DNA of 64,000 bases from Anaerolineales bacterium (GTDB lineage: Bacteria > Chloroflexota > Anaerolineae > Anaerolineales > UBA11579): positions 1,206,480 through 1,270,479 of the forward strand of contig JAHBVC010000001.1 in NCBI GenBank assembly GCA_019637755.1, in the 5' to 3' direction. Shown here one piece after another: positions 16,511-23,089 of the stretch; the first letter of the stretch is position 1, and each line of letters opens with the position of its first letter. Below the pieces are notes generated by a model, which did no database searches, was not told the origin of the DNA, and was given only the letters and a program-made list of their open reading frames with translations. A program made the position numbers and the translations under genes.

Positions 16511-17089
16511 ATGTTAGACGACGCCGATCTCGATTTGCCTTCTGAGCCGAATTCTGGCCCACCCAAGCGCTCGGGCAGCCCATTCTTGCTGGTTGCCGGC
16601 CTGCTGGGCGGATTAATGCTGCTGGCGCTGATCGCGCTTGCGGTGTACGCCCTGGTGATCCTGCCGCAGCAGCAACGCGCCGCGGCCGAAGACGGCGCAG
16701 CGCAGGCCACCGCCACGCAAGCCTTTACCGCCACCTCCAGCCTGGCGCCAACAAATACGATAGCCCCGACACGCACGGCCACGGCCACGCGCACTCCCGT
16801 GCCGGCCACCGCTACCCATACACCGGTGACACCGCTGTTTACCACCAACCCCGAGGCCACGCAAACCGTGGAAGCGCTGCTGACGCAGGCTGCACTGGCG
16901 CAAGCGCAGGCCGCGGCTACCACTGACCCCAACGCCACGCCCACCTCGGCGCCGACGGCAACACCCAGCGCCCTGCCGCAAAGCGGCCTGGCGGATGATC
17001 TTGGCGGCCCCGGCCTGCTGACGCTCGGCGCGGCGCTGTTACTGGCGATCATCATCACCGCACGCAGATTGCGTAACGCACACGAATAA
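16511..17089 (+). CDS. Thr-rich stalk protein with LPQSG (LPxTG-like) C-terminal sorting signal
   Basis: A 192-residue protein with a cytoplasmic N-terminus, a first membrane helix (about 26-49) and a long Thr/Ala/Pro stalk (about 60-150, T-x-T and TP repeats). It closes with a C-terminal signal 'LPQSGLADDLGGPG', hydrophobic helix and basic tail 'RRLRNAHE'. This tripartite end resembles sortase substrates, with Ser in place of Thr. No sortase gene lies in the window. It is the last gene of the operon, 12 bases after the KOW gene and ending in a terminator. It could anchor the complex to the cell surface or wall (inference). Confidence 0.7.
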   Translation: MLDDADLDLPSEPNSGPPKRSGSPFLLVAGLLGGLMLLALIALAVYALVILPQQQRAAAEDGAAQATATQAFTATSSLAPTNTIAPTRTATATRTPVPATATHTPVTPLFTTNPEATQTVEALLTQAALAQAQAAATTDPNATPTSAPTATPSALPQSGLADDLGGPGLLTLGAALLLAIIITARRLRNAHE

Positions 17090-17120
17090 AAAAAGCCCCG
17101 CAAAATTGCGGGGCTTTTTT
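17087..17120. terminator. bidirectional intrinsic terminator
   Basis: A-run, GCCCCGCAA-AA-TTGCGGGGC stem-loop and T-run lie between the convergent stalk-protein gene and coaBC. The stop of the former is in the A-run. Confidence 0.93.
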
Positions 17121-18321
17121 ACTTTAACAGTGCGGCTACTTTTTCGAGCACCTTGTATGCCACTTCGTATTTGCTCATCAGCGGCAGCTCGTCTTGCGCG
17201 CCGTCTTTGCTCAGCAAGATCACACGGTTGGTATCCACTTCAAAGCCGGCATCTTGTGCGCTGACATCATTGGCCACGATCATATCCAGGCCCTTGCTGG
17301 CGAGCTTACCCTGCGCGTTGGAGAGCAGATCGTTGCTTTCGGCGGCAAAGCCCACCAGTACGCGCGGCTTCTGCGCTAGCTGGCCAACCTCTTTCAGAAT
17401 ATCCGGATTGGCAGCCAGCTCCACCGTGGGCACGCCTTCGGCGCGCTTGATCTTTTTATCGGAGGCGTTGCTGGGGCGGAAGTCTGCCACGGCGGCGGCC
17501 ATCAGCAGCGCGTCGGTTGCACCGGCGCGGGCCAGCACGGCATCGCGCATCTCGACGGCGGTCTGCACGCGCAGCAGCTCAGCGCCAACTGGCGCGCTGA
17601 GCGCGCTTGGGCCAGAGACTAACGTCACCTCTGCACCCAGATCCAGCGCGGCTTGAGCCAACGCATACCCCTGCTTGCCCGAGGAGCGGTTGGCGATGAC
17701 GCGCACCGGGTCAATCGGCTCTTGCGTGCCGCCGGCCGTCACCAGTATGCGACGGCCTGATAGCGCACCGCCCGCACCCAACGCTACACGCGCGTAGCCG
17801 GCCAGCTCAGCCGGTTCCAGCATGCGGCCCACGCCGCTCAGGCCGGAGGCCAGGTGGCCGCTGACGGGGCCGTGAATATACGCTCCGCGTGCATGTAAGG
17901 TCTCCAAGCTGGCCTGGGTGGCCGGATGGTCATACATGCCGCCGTCCATCGCCGGGGCGAGCATCAGCGGTGCAGTGGCGGCCAGGATGGTGAGGGTGAG
18001 CAGGTTATCGGCCTGCCCGGCGGCCAGCTTGGCAAGCGTATTGGCCGTAGCGGGCGCAACCAGCACCAAGTCTGCGTCTTTGCCCAGTTTCACGTGTAAC
18101 ACGTGCCCTTCCGGCCCCCACAGGTCTTGGTCCACATAGGCGCGGCGGCCAGTCACCGATTGGAAGGTGAGCGGCTTGATGAAATGCTCGGCGGCAGTGG
18201 TGAGAATGACATCCACCTCGGCACCGAGTTGCGTGAGCTTGGAGGCCAGATCAGCGGCTTTATAGCAAGCAATCGACCCCGTGACGCCAAGGACGATACG
18301 TTTGGATGCGAGTGGTAGCAC
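17119..18321 (-). CDS. coaBC: bifunctional phosphopantothenoylcysteine decarboxylase / phosphopantothenate--cysteine ligase
   Basis: A 400-residue fusion that makes 4'-phosphopantetheine from phosphopantothenate and Cys. The N-terminal FMN-binding HFCD domain (about 1-175) has 'GVTGSIACYKAADLASKL' and 'PAMDGGMYDHPATQ'. In the latter the Asn of the classical PxMNxxMx motif reads Asp. The C-terminal CoaB domain (about 185-400) has 'ILVTAGGTQEPIDPVRVIA', 'NRSSGKQG' and 'MAAAVADFRPSN'. The GTG start at 18321 overlaps the upstream stop (TAGTG) and has GGAGGG upstream, which is why it was chosen over a longer ATG start at 18381. Last gene of the CoA operon. Confidence 0.95.
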   Translation of the reverse strand: MLPLASKRIVLGVTGSIACYKAADLASKLTQLGAEVDVILTTAAEHFIKPLTFQSVTGRRAYVDQDLWGPEGHVLHVKLGKDADLVLVAPATANTLAKLAAGQADNLLTLTILAATAPLMLAPAMDGGMYDHPATQASLETLHARGAYIHGPVSGHLASGLSGVGRMLEPAELAGYARVALGAGGALSGRRILVTAGGTQEPIDPVRVIANRSSGKQGYALAQAALDLGAEVTLVSGPSALSAPVGAELLRVQTAVEMRDAVLARAGATDALLMAAAVADFRPSNASDKKIKRAEGVPTVELAANPDILKEVGQLAQKPRVLVGFAAESNDLLSNAQGKLASKGLDMIVANDVSAQDAGFEVDTNRVILLSKDGAQDELPLMSKYEVAYKVLEKVAALLK

Positions 18322-19178
18322 TATCCCTCCAGACACGCCAGCAGGGCGCGGGCAAACTGTTGTGCCGAGCCCGGGCTGCATTCCAAGAACAAGTGGGGCT
18401 CAATGAGCTCCAACTCCATTAAGTAAAACAGGCCATCACGCAGAATGCCATCTACCCGCGCATAGGCCAGGCGTTGGTCCACCGCCGCCAGCACCTGCTG
18501 CGCCTGAGCGATCCAGCCCGGCTCAGCCTCTACGGCGCGGGCGGTGGCGCCGTAGCCTGCCTGCGTGCGAAAATCGCCATCCTTGGGCGTTTTCAGCACG
18601 CAATGGCTGAACTGGCCATCAAAGAAGATAAACGAGTGCTCGCCTGCCGTTTGCACCTCAGGCATGAAAGCTTGCACCACACCGTCTGTCTCTGCCAGCA
18701 CTTCGGGCTGGTATGTATCCCAGGCCTGCTGGTTGTCAATGATCCAGGTCTTGTACGAATCAGCCGATACCAGCGGCTTCAGCACGGCGCGCTCCCAGCC
18801 TTGCGCCTGCACATCGGCATAGGGGATGGGCTGGCCCTGCTTCAGCCATAGCGAGGGCACGATGCGCACGCCTTTGGCTTCAAGTTCAGCCAGATAGCCC
18901 TTGTGCATGTTCCAGCGCTGAATTGCAATCGGATTCCAGACTGCTACACCCGCCGCCTCCAACCCATCGAGCCAAGCGCTGTATTCAGCGGCGCGCACAT
19001 GGTAATCCCAGGGGGAGCGGATGACGACGGCGCGGTACTGCGCCCAGTCCTGCGGCACATCCCAGCGGGCGGGTTGCACGCGGACGCCTAGCTCAGCGAG
19101 GGCGGCAGCAGCCAGCTGGTCTGATGGTGTGAGTTGCGGCCACTCGGCATCTGTAGCAAAAGCGATGGGTTTGGTCAT
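18321..19178 (-). CDS. ATP-grasp ligase, DcsG-like, of unknown substrate
   Basis: A 285-residue ATP-grasp protein. 'VVIRSPWDYHVRAAEYSAWL' (about 50-70), 'WNPIAIQRWNMHKGYL' (about 80-96) and 'YARVDGILRDGLFYLMELEL' (about 240-260, Mg-binding end) match the ATP-grasp group that contains the cycloserine cyclo-ligase DcsG and many unknown proteins. It would couple ATP hydrolysis to an amide-type bond. It lies inside a pantothenate/CoA operon between coaX and coaBC (1-base gap and 1-base overlap), which is unusual. A step on pantothenate, beta-alanine or a CoA precursor is possible but unproven. No panD is seen nearby. Confidence 0.75.
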   Translation of the reverse strand: MTKPIAFATDAEWPQLTPSDQLAAAALAELGVRVQPARWDVPQDWAQYRAVVIRSPWDYHVRAAEYSAWLDGLEAAGVAVWNPIAIQRWNMHKGYLAELEAKGVRIVPSLWLKQGQPIPYADVQAQGWERAVLKPLVSADSYKTWIIDNQQAWDTYQPEVLAETDGVVQAFMPEVQTAGEHSFIFFDGQFSHCVLKTPKDGDFRTQAGYGATARAVEAEPGWIAQAQQVLAAVDQRLAYARVDGILRDGLFYLMELELIEPHLFLECSPGSAQQFARALLACLEG

Positions 19179-19179
19179 C

Positions 19180-19944
19180 TTAGTTGTTCAGCCCCCAAAT
19201 GATACGCAAACCATCCAACGTCAGCCAGGGCGCAAGGAACTGGATTACATCCGTCTCTTTGGCAATGATCTCGGCCAGGCCACCGGTACCGATGACTTTC
19301 ATGTCTGGCCCAAGCTCGGCACGGAAACGCGCCACCAGGCCTTCTACCAGGCCCACATAGCCAAACAACAGGCCGGATTGCATAGCATGCGTGGTGTTGC
19401 GGCCAATGGGGCCGGGCGGGCGCTGCAGGTCAACACGCGAGAGCTTGGCGGCACGCGAGAACAGCGCCTCGGCGGCAATGCCGATGCCGGGGGCAATAGC
19501 CCCGCCAAGGTATTCGCCGTTGGCGGTGATGGCGTCAAACGTGGTGCCCGTGCCGAAGTCCACTACGCAGGCGGGGCCGCCATAGAGATGCTGCACGGCG
19601 GCCGCATCTACAATGCGGTCTGCACCTACGGCACGCGGGTCTTCGTAGAGCACGCGCACGCCAGTCTTCACGCCAGCATCCACCACCAGCGGGTCTTTCT
19701 GTAGATAGGTACGGCAGGCTTCAACGATCTTGCCGGTGAGCGGCGGCACCACGGAAGCCAGGCAGATGCCAGTGAGCTGCTCTACCGGGATGCCCGCATG
19801 GCGGAACATGCCGATGAATTGCAAACCGTACTCATCCGGCATGCTGCTGTGGTTGGTGGCCACACGCCAGCGCGGGCCGAGCGTATCGCCATCGTACAGA
19901 CCTAAGGTGACGTTGGTGTTACCAATATCTACGGCGAGTAGCAT
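19180..19944 (-). CDS. coaX: type III pantothenate kinase
   Basis: A 254-residue ASKHA-fold kinase, the first committed step of CoA synthesis (pantothenate to 4'-phosphopantothenate). N-terminal 'LLAVDIGNTNVTLGLYDGD' is the phosphate-1 motif. 'GADRIVDAAAVQHL' and 'CVVDFGTGTTFDAI' (about 105-140) hold the pantothenate and ATP contacts. Length matches CoaX (about 255). It needs a monovalent cation and is usually insensitive to CoA feedback (family knowledge). Eleven bases separate it from panC. Confidence 0.95.
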   Translation of the reverse strand: MLLAVDIGNTNVTLGLYDGDTLGPRWRVATNHSSMPDEYGLQFIGMFRHAGIPVEQLTGICLASVVPPLTGKIVEACRTYLQKDPLVVDAGVKTGVRVLYEDPRAVGADRIVDAAAVQHLYGGPACVVDFGTGTTFDAITANGEYLGGAIAPGIGIAAEALFSRAAKLSRVDLQRPPGPIGRNTTHAMQSGLLFGYVGLVEGLVARFRAELGPDMKVIGTGGLAEIIAKETDVIQFLAPWLTLDGLRIIWGLNN

Positions 19945-19955
19945 AGATGCCCTTT

Positions 19956-20789
19956 CTATTCCAGAACCATGTTATCGATCAAACGTGTTTTGCCAAAATA
20001 CACAGCCATTGAGAGCAATGCGCCCTCAGTGATGGTGTCGAGCTCTTGCAGGGTCAGCGGATGGGCGCAGGAGACGTATTGAAGGCGCGCTAGCGGCTCC
20101 GCTTCAATGGTGCGCTGCATGAGGGAGCGCAAGGCAGCCGCGCTGCGCTCGCCAGCGGCATACGCAGCTTGCGCTGCCTGCAAAGCGCGTTGCAACACGG
20201 GGGCGGCGGCGCGTTCGGCATCGTTCAAATATTTGTTGCGGCTGGACAGCGCCAGGCCATCTGCCTCGCGCTGCGTGGGGCCAACCACAACCTCGAGCGG
20301 GAAGTTAAGATCGAGCGCCATGCGCTTGATGACGGCGACCTGCTGGGCATCCTTCTGCCCGAAGTAGGCTTTATCTGGCCCCACGGCGTTGAACAGCTTG
20401 GCCACTACGGTGGCGACACCGCGGAAGTGGCCCGGGCGCATGCCGCCCTCAAGCGGCTGGGTGATCTCTTCGAGATCGATCCAGGTTTGAAAGCCGGGCG
20501 GATACATCACCTCCGGCGTGGGCAGCCAGACCAGATCCACGCCGGCTTCTTCCAGCATGTGCAAATCACGCGGAATATCGCGCGGATAGGCAGCCAAGTC
20601 TTCGTTGGGGCCAAACTGCGCCGGATTGACGAAGATGCTGACGATGACTGAGGCGCAGTCTCGCTTGGCGAGTTGCACCAGAGAGATGTGCCCGGCGTGC
20701 AGATAGCCCATGGTGGGCACGAAGCCCAGCGTGCCGGGCAACTCGGCGCGGGCGGCACGCAGCTCGCTAAGCGTGGTGACGGTTTTCAT
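19956..20789 (-). CDS. panC: pantothenate synthetase (pantoate--beta-alanine ligase)
   Basis: A 277-residue nucleotidyltransferase-fold ligase joining pantoate and beta-alanine. HIGH-type motif 'MGYLHAGH' is at 27-34; 'FGQKDAQQVAVIKRM' and the KMSKS-like 'LSSRNKYL' are present. The start at 20789 was chosen because it overlaps the panE stop as ATGA; a longer frame would begin inside panE. The source of beta-alanine is unclear, since no panD is visible. Confidence 0.95.
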   Translation of the reverse strand: MKTVTTLSELRAARAELPGTLGFVPTMGYLHAGHISLVQLAKRDCASVIVSIFVNPAQFGPNEDLAAYPRDIPRDLHMLEEAGVDLVWLPTPEVMYPPGFQTWIDLEEITQPLEGGMRPGHFRGVATVVAKLFNAVGPDKAYFGQKDAQQVAVIKRMALDLNFPLEVVVGPTQREADGLALSSRNKYLNDAERAAAPVLQRALQAAQAAYAAGERSAAALRSLMQRTIEAEPLARLQYVSCAHPLTLQELDTITEGALLSMAVYFGKTRLIDNMVLE

Positions 20790-21682
20790 GCAGGGGTCAG
20801 AGCCTCCACTAGTTTCCATAGGGTTTCATTGGCGGGCGTGGGTACACCCAGCGGCAGCCCGGCACGCACGATAGCGCCGCAAATGGCCTCAATCTCGGTA
20901 GGCGCGCCGCGCAACACATCTTGCAGCATCGAGGAGTGGTTGGCCGCCGTGCGACGTGCCACGTCTTGGGCCGCAGCGACGGGGTCGGCAAAGGTAAGCG
21001 GAACATCGAGAGCAGCGGCAACAGCTGCTGCTTCCTGCGCCAGTTGGGCACTGAGTGCCGCGGCGGCCGGGCGGGTGAGCAGCTCCCCGTTGGGGATATT
21101 GAGCAGCGCGGTGAGCGGATTGATGGCAGCGTTGATGACCAGCTTGCTCCACTGTACCGCGGCAACGCTTTCTGCCAGATGGACCTGAAAGCCAGCCTGC
21201 TCAAAGAGCGCGGCAAAACTGGCCTGCTGGGCATGCGCGCCGAGGGTGATGATGCCATCCCCACCCCAGCGCACCACGCCCGGCCCCAGCAGCGTGGCAC
21301 CCGTTGTGATGACCCCCACGGCGACGCGCGGCGCGCCTAGCGCTGCTTCCAGCGTTTCCTGATTGCCGAGGCCATTTTGTAATGTGAGCGCTACGCCACC
21401 CGGCGCCAGGCAGGCTTGCAGCTGCTCAGCGGCGCGCGCCGTCTGCCAGCTTTTGACCAGCACGAGCGCACGCGCCGCGCCGGCAAAATCTTGGGGGTTG
21501 CTGCTGGCGCGCACAGGAAAGATACTGCGCGTGCCGTCGTGCTCCAGCGTGACGCCAGTCTCCTGCAGGGCGCGCAGCCCCTCAGGCCACGTGGCGAGCA
21601 TGTTCACCGGCTCGCCGATGGCGGCCAGGCGGGCGGCGAACAGACAGGCCAGCGCGCCGCTGCCGACGATGAGCGTGGACAC
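20786..21682 (-). CDS. panE: 2-dehydropantoate 2-reductase
   Basis: A 298-residue NADPH-dependent ketopantoate reductase. The nucleotide-binding 'IVGSGALACLFAARLAAIGE' opens the protein. 'LVKSWQT' (Lys of the catalytic region), 'LQNGLGN' and 'WSKLVINAAINPLTAL' (catalytic Lys and Asn helix) follow the PanE/ApbA family pattern. It converts 2-dehydropantoate from PanB to pantoate. The start follows the panB stop directly, without a gap. Confidence 0.95.
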   Translation of the reverse strand: MSTLIVGSGALACLFAARLAAIGEPVNMLATWPEGLRALQETGVTLEHDGTRSIFPVRASSNPQDFAGAARALVLVKSWQTARAAEQLQACLAPGGVALTLQNGLGNQETLEAALGAPRVAVGVITTGATLLGPGVVRWGGDGIITLGAHAQQASFAALFEQAGFQVHLAESVAAVQWSKLVINAAINPLTALLNIPNGELLTRPAAAALSAQLAQEAAAVAAALDVPLTFADPVAAAQDVARRTAANHSSMLQDVLRGAPTEIEAICGAIVRAGLPLGVPTPANETLWKLVEALTPA

Positions 21683-22570
21683 TTAGTCTCCCAGCTCCTT
21701 GAGCAAGGCGTCCCACGCTTCGTCTTTGATACTTACGCTGTGTTCATCGGTGGGGAAGCTGCGCGCTTGCACTTCCTGAATGTAGATGCCAAAAGCATCC
21801 ACCATGGTGGTGTGCAGGTCTGCATATTTTTTGACAAATTTGGGGGTGAAGCGGTCAAACAAACCGAGCAGGTCATGCGTGACGAGCACCTGACCATCAC
21901 ACCCTACCCCGGCGCCAATCCCAATCGTAGGGATACTGAGCTTTTTGGAGATCCATTCGGCCAGGCGGTCTGGCACCGATTCGAGCACCACACTGAAGGC
22001 GCCGGCGTCTTGCAGGGCCAGGGCATCATCGATCAGCTTGCGCGCCGCAGACTTGGTGCGCGCTTGCGGGCGAAAGCCGCCGAGCGTGTTCACGCTCTGC
22101 GGGGTGAGCCCCAGGTGGCCCATGACGGGAATACCGGCGGCCACGATCTGGCGTACGGCTTCGGCGCGCTCCTGGCCGCCTTCGAGCTTGACGGCATCCA
22201 TGCCAGCTTCTTGCAAAAAGCGGCCGGCATTGCTCACGGCTTGTTGCACCGAGACCTGATACGACATGAAGGGTAAGTCACCAATCAGCATGGGGGTCTG
22301 CGCGCCGCGCGAGACAGCCTTGCAATGGTGCAGCATATCCTCCATGGTGACCGGCAGCGTGTTGGGATAACCCAACACCACCATGCCGAGCGAATCGCCC
22401 ACGAGAATCGCATCCACACCGGCACGCTCCTGGGCCAGTGCAGTCGGATAGTCATAGGCGGTCAGCATGGTGATGGGCTGGCCGTCTTTCTTCATTTGCC
22501 GGAAGGTGCGCGTGGTGACTTTGGGGCGCGCCGCAGTAGCGCTGTTGGGTTTAGGTGCTTCTGTGGACAT
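21683..22570 (-). CDS. panB: 3-methyl-2-oxobutanoate hydroxymethyltransferase
   Basis: A 295-residue TIM-barrel enzyme that transfers a hydroxymethyl group from methylene-THF to 2-oxoisovalerate. 'MLTAYDYPTALAQERAGVDA' (about 38-57), 'LVGDSLGMVVLG' and 'MGHLGLTPQSVN' are canonical. Upstream of 'VTTRTFRQMKKDGQPI' is a short Ala/Pro-rich N-terminal tail (about 20 aa). First gene of the CoA operon, preceded by a structured leader with a terminator. Confidence 0.96.
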   Translation of the reverse strand: MSTEAPKPNSATAARPKVTTRTFRQMKKDGQPITMLTAYDYPTALAQERAGVDAILVGDSLGMVVLGYPNTLPVTMEDMLHHCKAVSRGAQTPMLIGDLPFMSYQVSVQQAVSNAGRFLQEAGMDAVKLEGGQERAEAVRQIVAAGIPVMGHLGLTPQSVNTLGGFRPQARTKSAARKLIDDALALQDAGAFSVVLESVPDRLAEWISKKLSIPTIGIGAGVGCDGQVLVTHDLLGLFDRFTPKFVKKYADLHTTMVDAFGIYIQEVQARSFPTDEHSVSIKDEAWDALLKELGD

Positions 22571-22599
22571 TCAACCTCCGCACAGTAACAGCCGGGCAC

Positions 22600-22629
22600 A
22601 AAAAATGCCGCCCAGCGTGGAAAGGCGGC
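22600..22629 (-). terminator. intrinsic terminator inside the panB leader (attenuator candidate)
   Basis: On the minus strand GCCGCC-loop-GGGCGGC is followed by ATTTTTTG, about 30 bases before the panB ATG. A small hairpin GCTGC-ATAGC-GCAGC lies just upstream. Termination here would stop transcription before panB, so it is a candidate for regulated read-through. Confidence 0.65.
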
Positions 22630-22664
22630 AGACAGCTGCGCTATGCAGCATCGTGTGAATTTAT

Positions 22665-22700
22665 CTACCGTCTCGGCCCCGAAAGGGGTCCAAGCAGTAG
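22665..22700 (-). ncRNA. pan-motif-like hairpin RNA in the panB leader
   Basis: The minus-strand RNA folds as CUAC, internal loop UG/ACG, CUUGG/CCGAG, a bulged A, then CCCC-UUUC-GGGG. A long hairpin interrupted by unpaired adenosines in the 5' UTR of pantothenate genes is what I remember of the pan RNA motif (Weinberg and colleagues, 2010). The hairpin begins at the predicted transcription start. The match was judged by eye, with no covariance search. Confidence 0.5.
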
Positions 22701-22704
22701 CTTA

Positions 22705-22731
22705 ATTATAGCGTGAGAGCGGCTTACGCAA
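22705..22731 (-). promoter_or_regulatory. promoter of the panB-coaBC operon
   Basis: A perfect TATAAT is read on the minus strand at 22710-22705. A weak TTGCGT lies 15 bases upstream. Predicted +1 is near 22698, at the base of the pan-like hairpin. Confidence 0.55.
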
Positions 22732-22755
22732 GTAGTAGCACCACCCGTGGCTCGT

Positions 22756-22761
22756 TATAAT
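22756..22761 (+). promoter_or_regulatory. -10 box of the YtxH-like gene
   Basis: A perfect TATAAT with an AAGGAG Shine-Dalgarno (about 22776-22781) before the ATG at 22790. No clear -35 is visible at 17 bases. It is divergent from and close to the panB promoter. Confidence 0.5.
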
Positions 22762-22789
22762 TAGTCAAGGTGAAACAAGGAGACGGACG

Positions 22790-23026
22790 ATGAGGCAATT
22801 TTTTGCTTTTCTTTTGGGTGTGGTGAGCGGCGCGTTGATCGGCAGCAGCATTGCCATTCTGGCGGCGCCGAGCTCTGGCGAGGACCTGCGCGGGCAACTG
22901 CGTGACCGCTGGAGCCGGGTACGCGATGAGCTCAGCGAGGCCGCCGGCGAGCGCCGCGAAGAGCTGGAACGCCAACTGAGTAGCATGCGCAACCCAGTGC
23001 GCGAGATCCCATTGGAAGACCGCTAA
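22790..23026 (+). CDS. small YtxH-like membrane protein
   Basis: A 78-residue protein with an N-terminal glycine-containing helix ('FFAFLLGVVSGALIGSSIAI', about 4-23), the 'LAAPSSGEDLRGQLRD' turn and a charged amphipathic helix. This is the layout of YtxH/gas-vesicle-like small proteins often linked to envelope stress. It stands alone with its own promoter and terminator. Function unknown. Confidence 0.75.
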   Translation: MRQFFAFLLGVVSGALIGSSIAILAAPSSGEDLRGQLRDRWSRVRDELSEAAGERREELERQLSSMRNPVREIPLEDR

Positions 23027-23043
23027 ACGCTTGCATGTAAAAC

Positions 23044-23073
23044 AAAAAGGCCGCCCCTATGGGCGGCCTTTTT
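23044..23073. terminator. bidirectional intrinsic terminator
   Basis: A-run, GGCCGCCC-CTAT-GGGCGGCC and T-run. It ends both the YtxH-like gene and the long minus-strand glycan operon. Confidence 0.92.
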
Positions 23074-23089
23074 AGTTTGTAGCGCAGGC

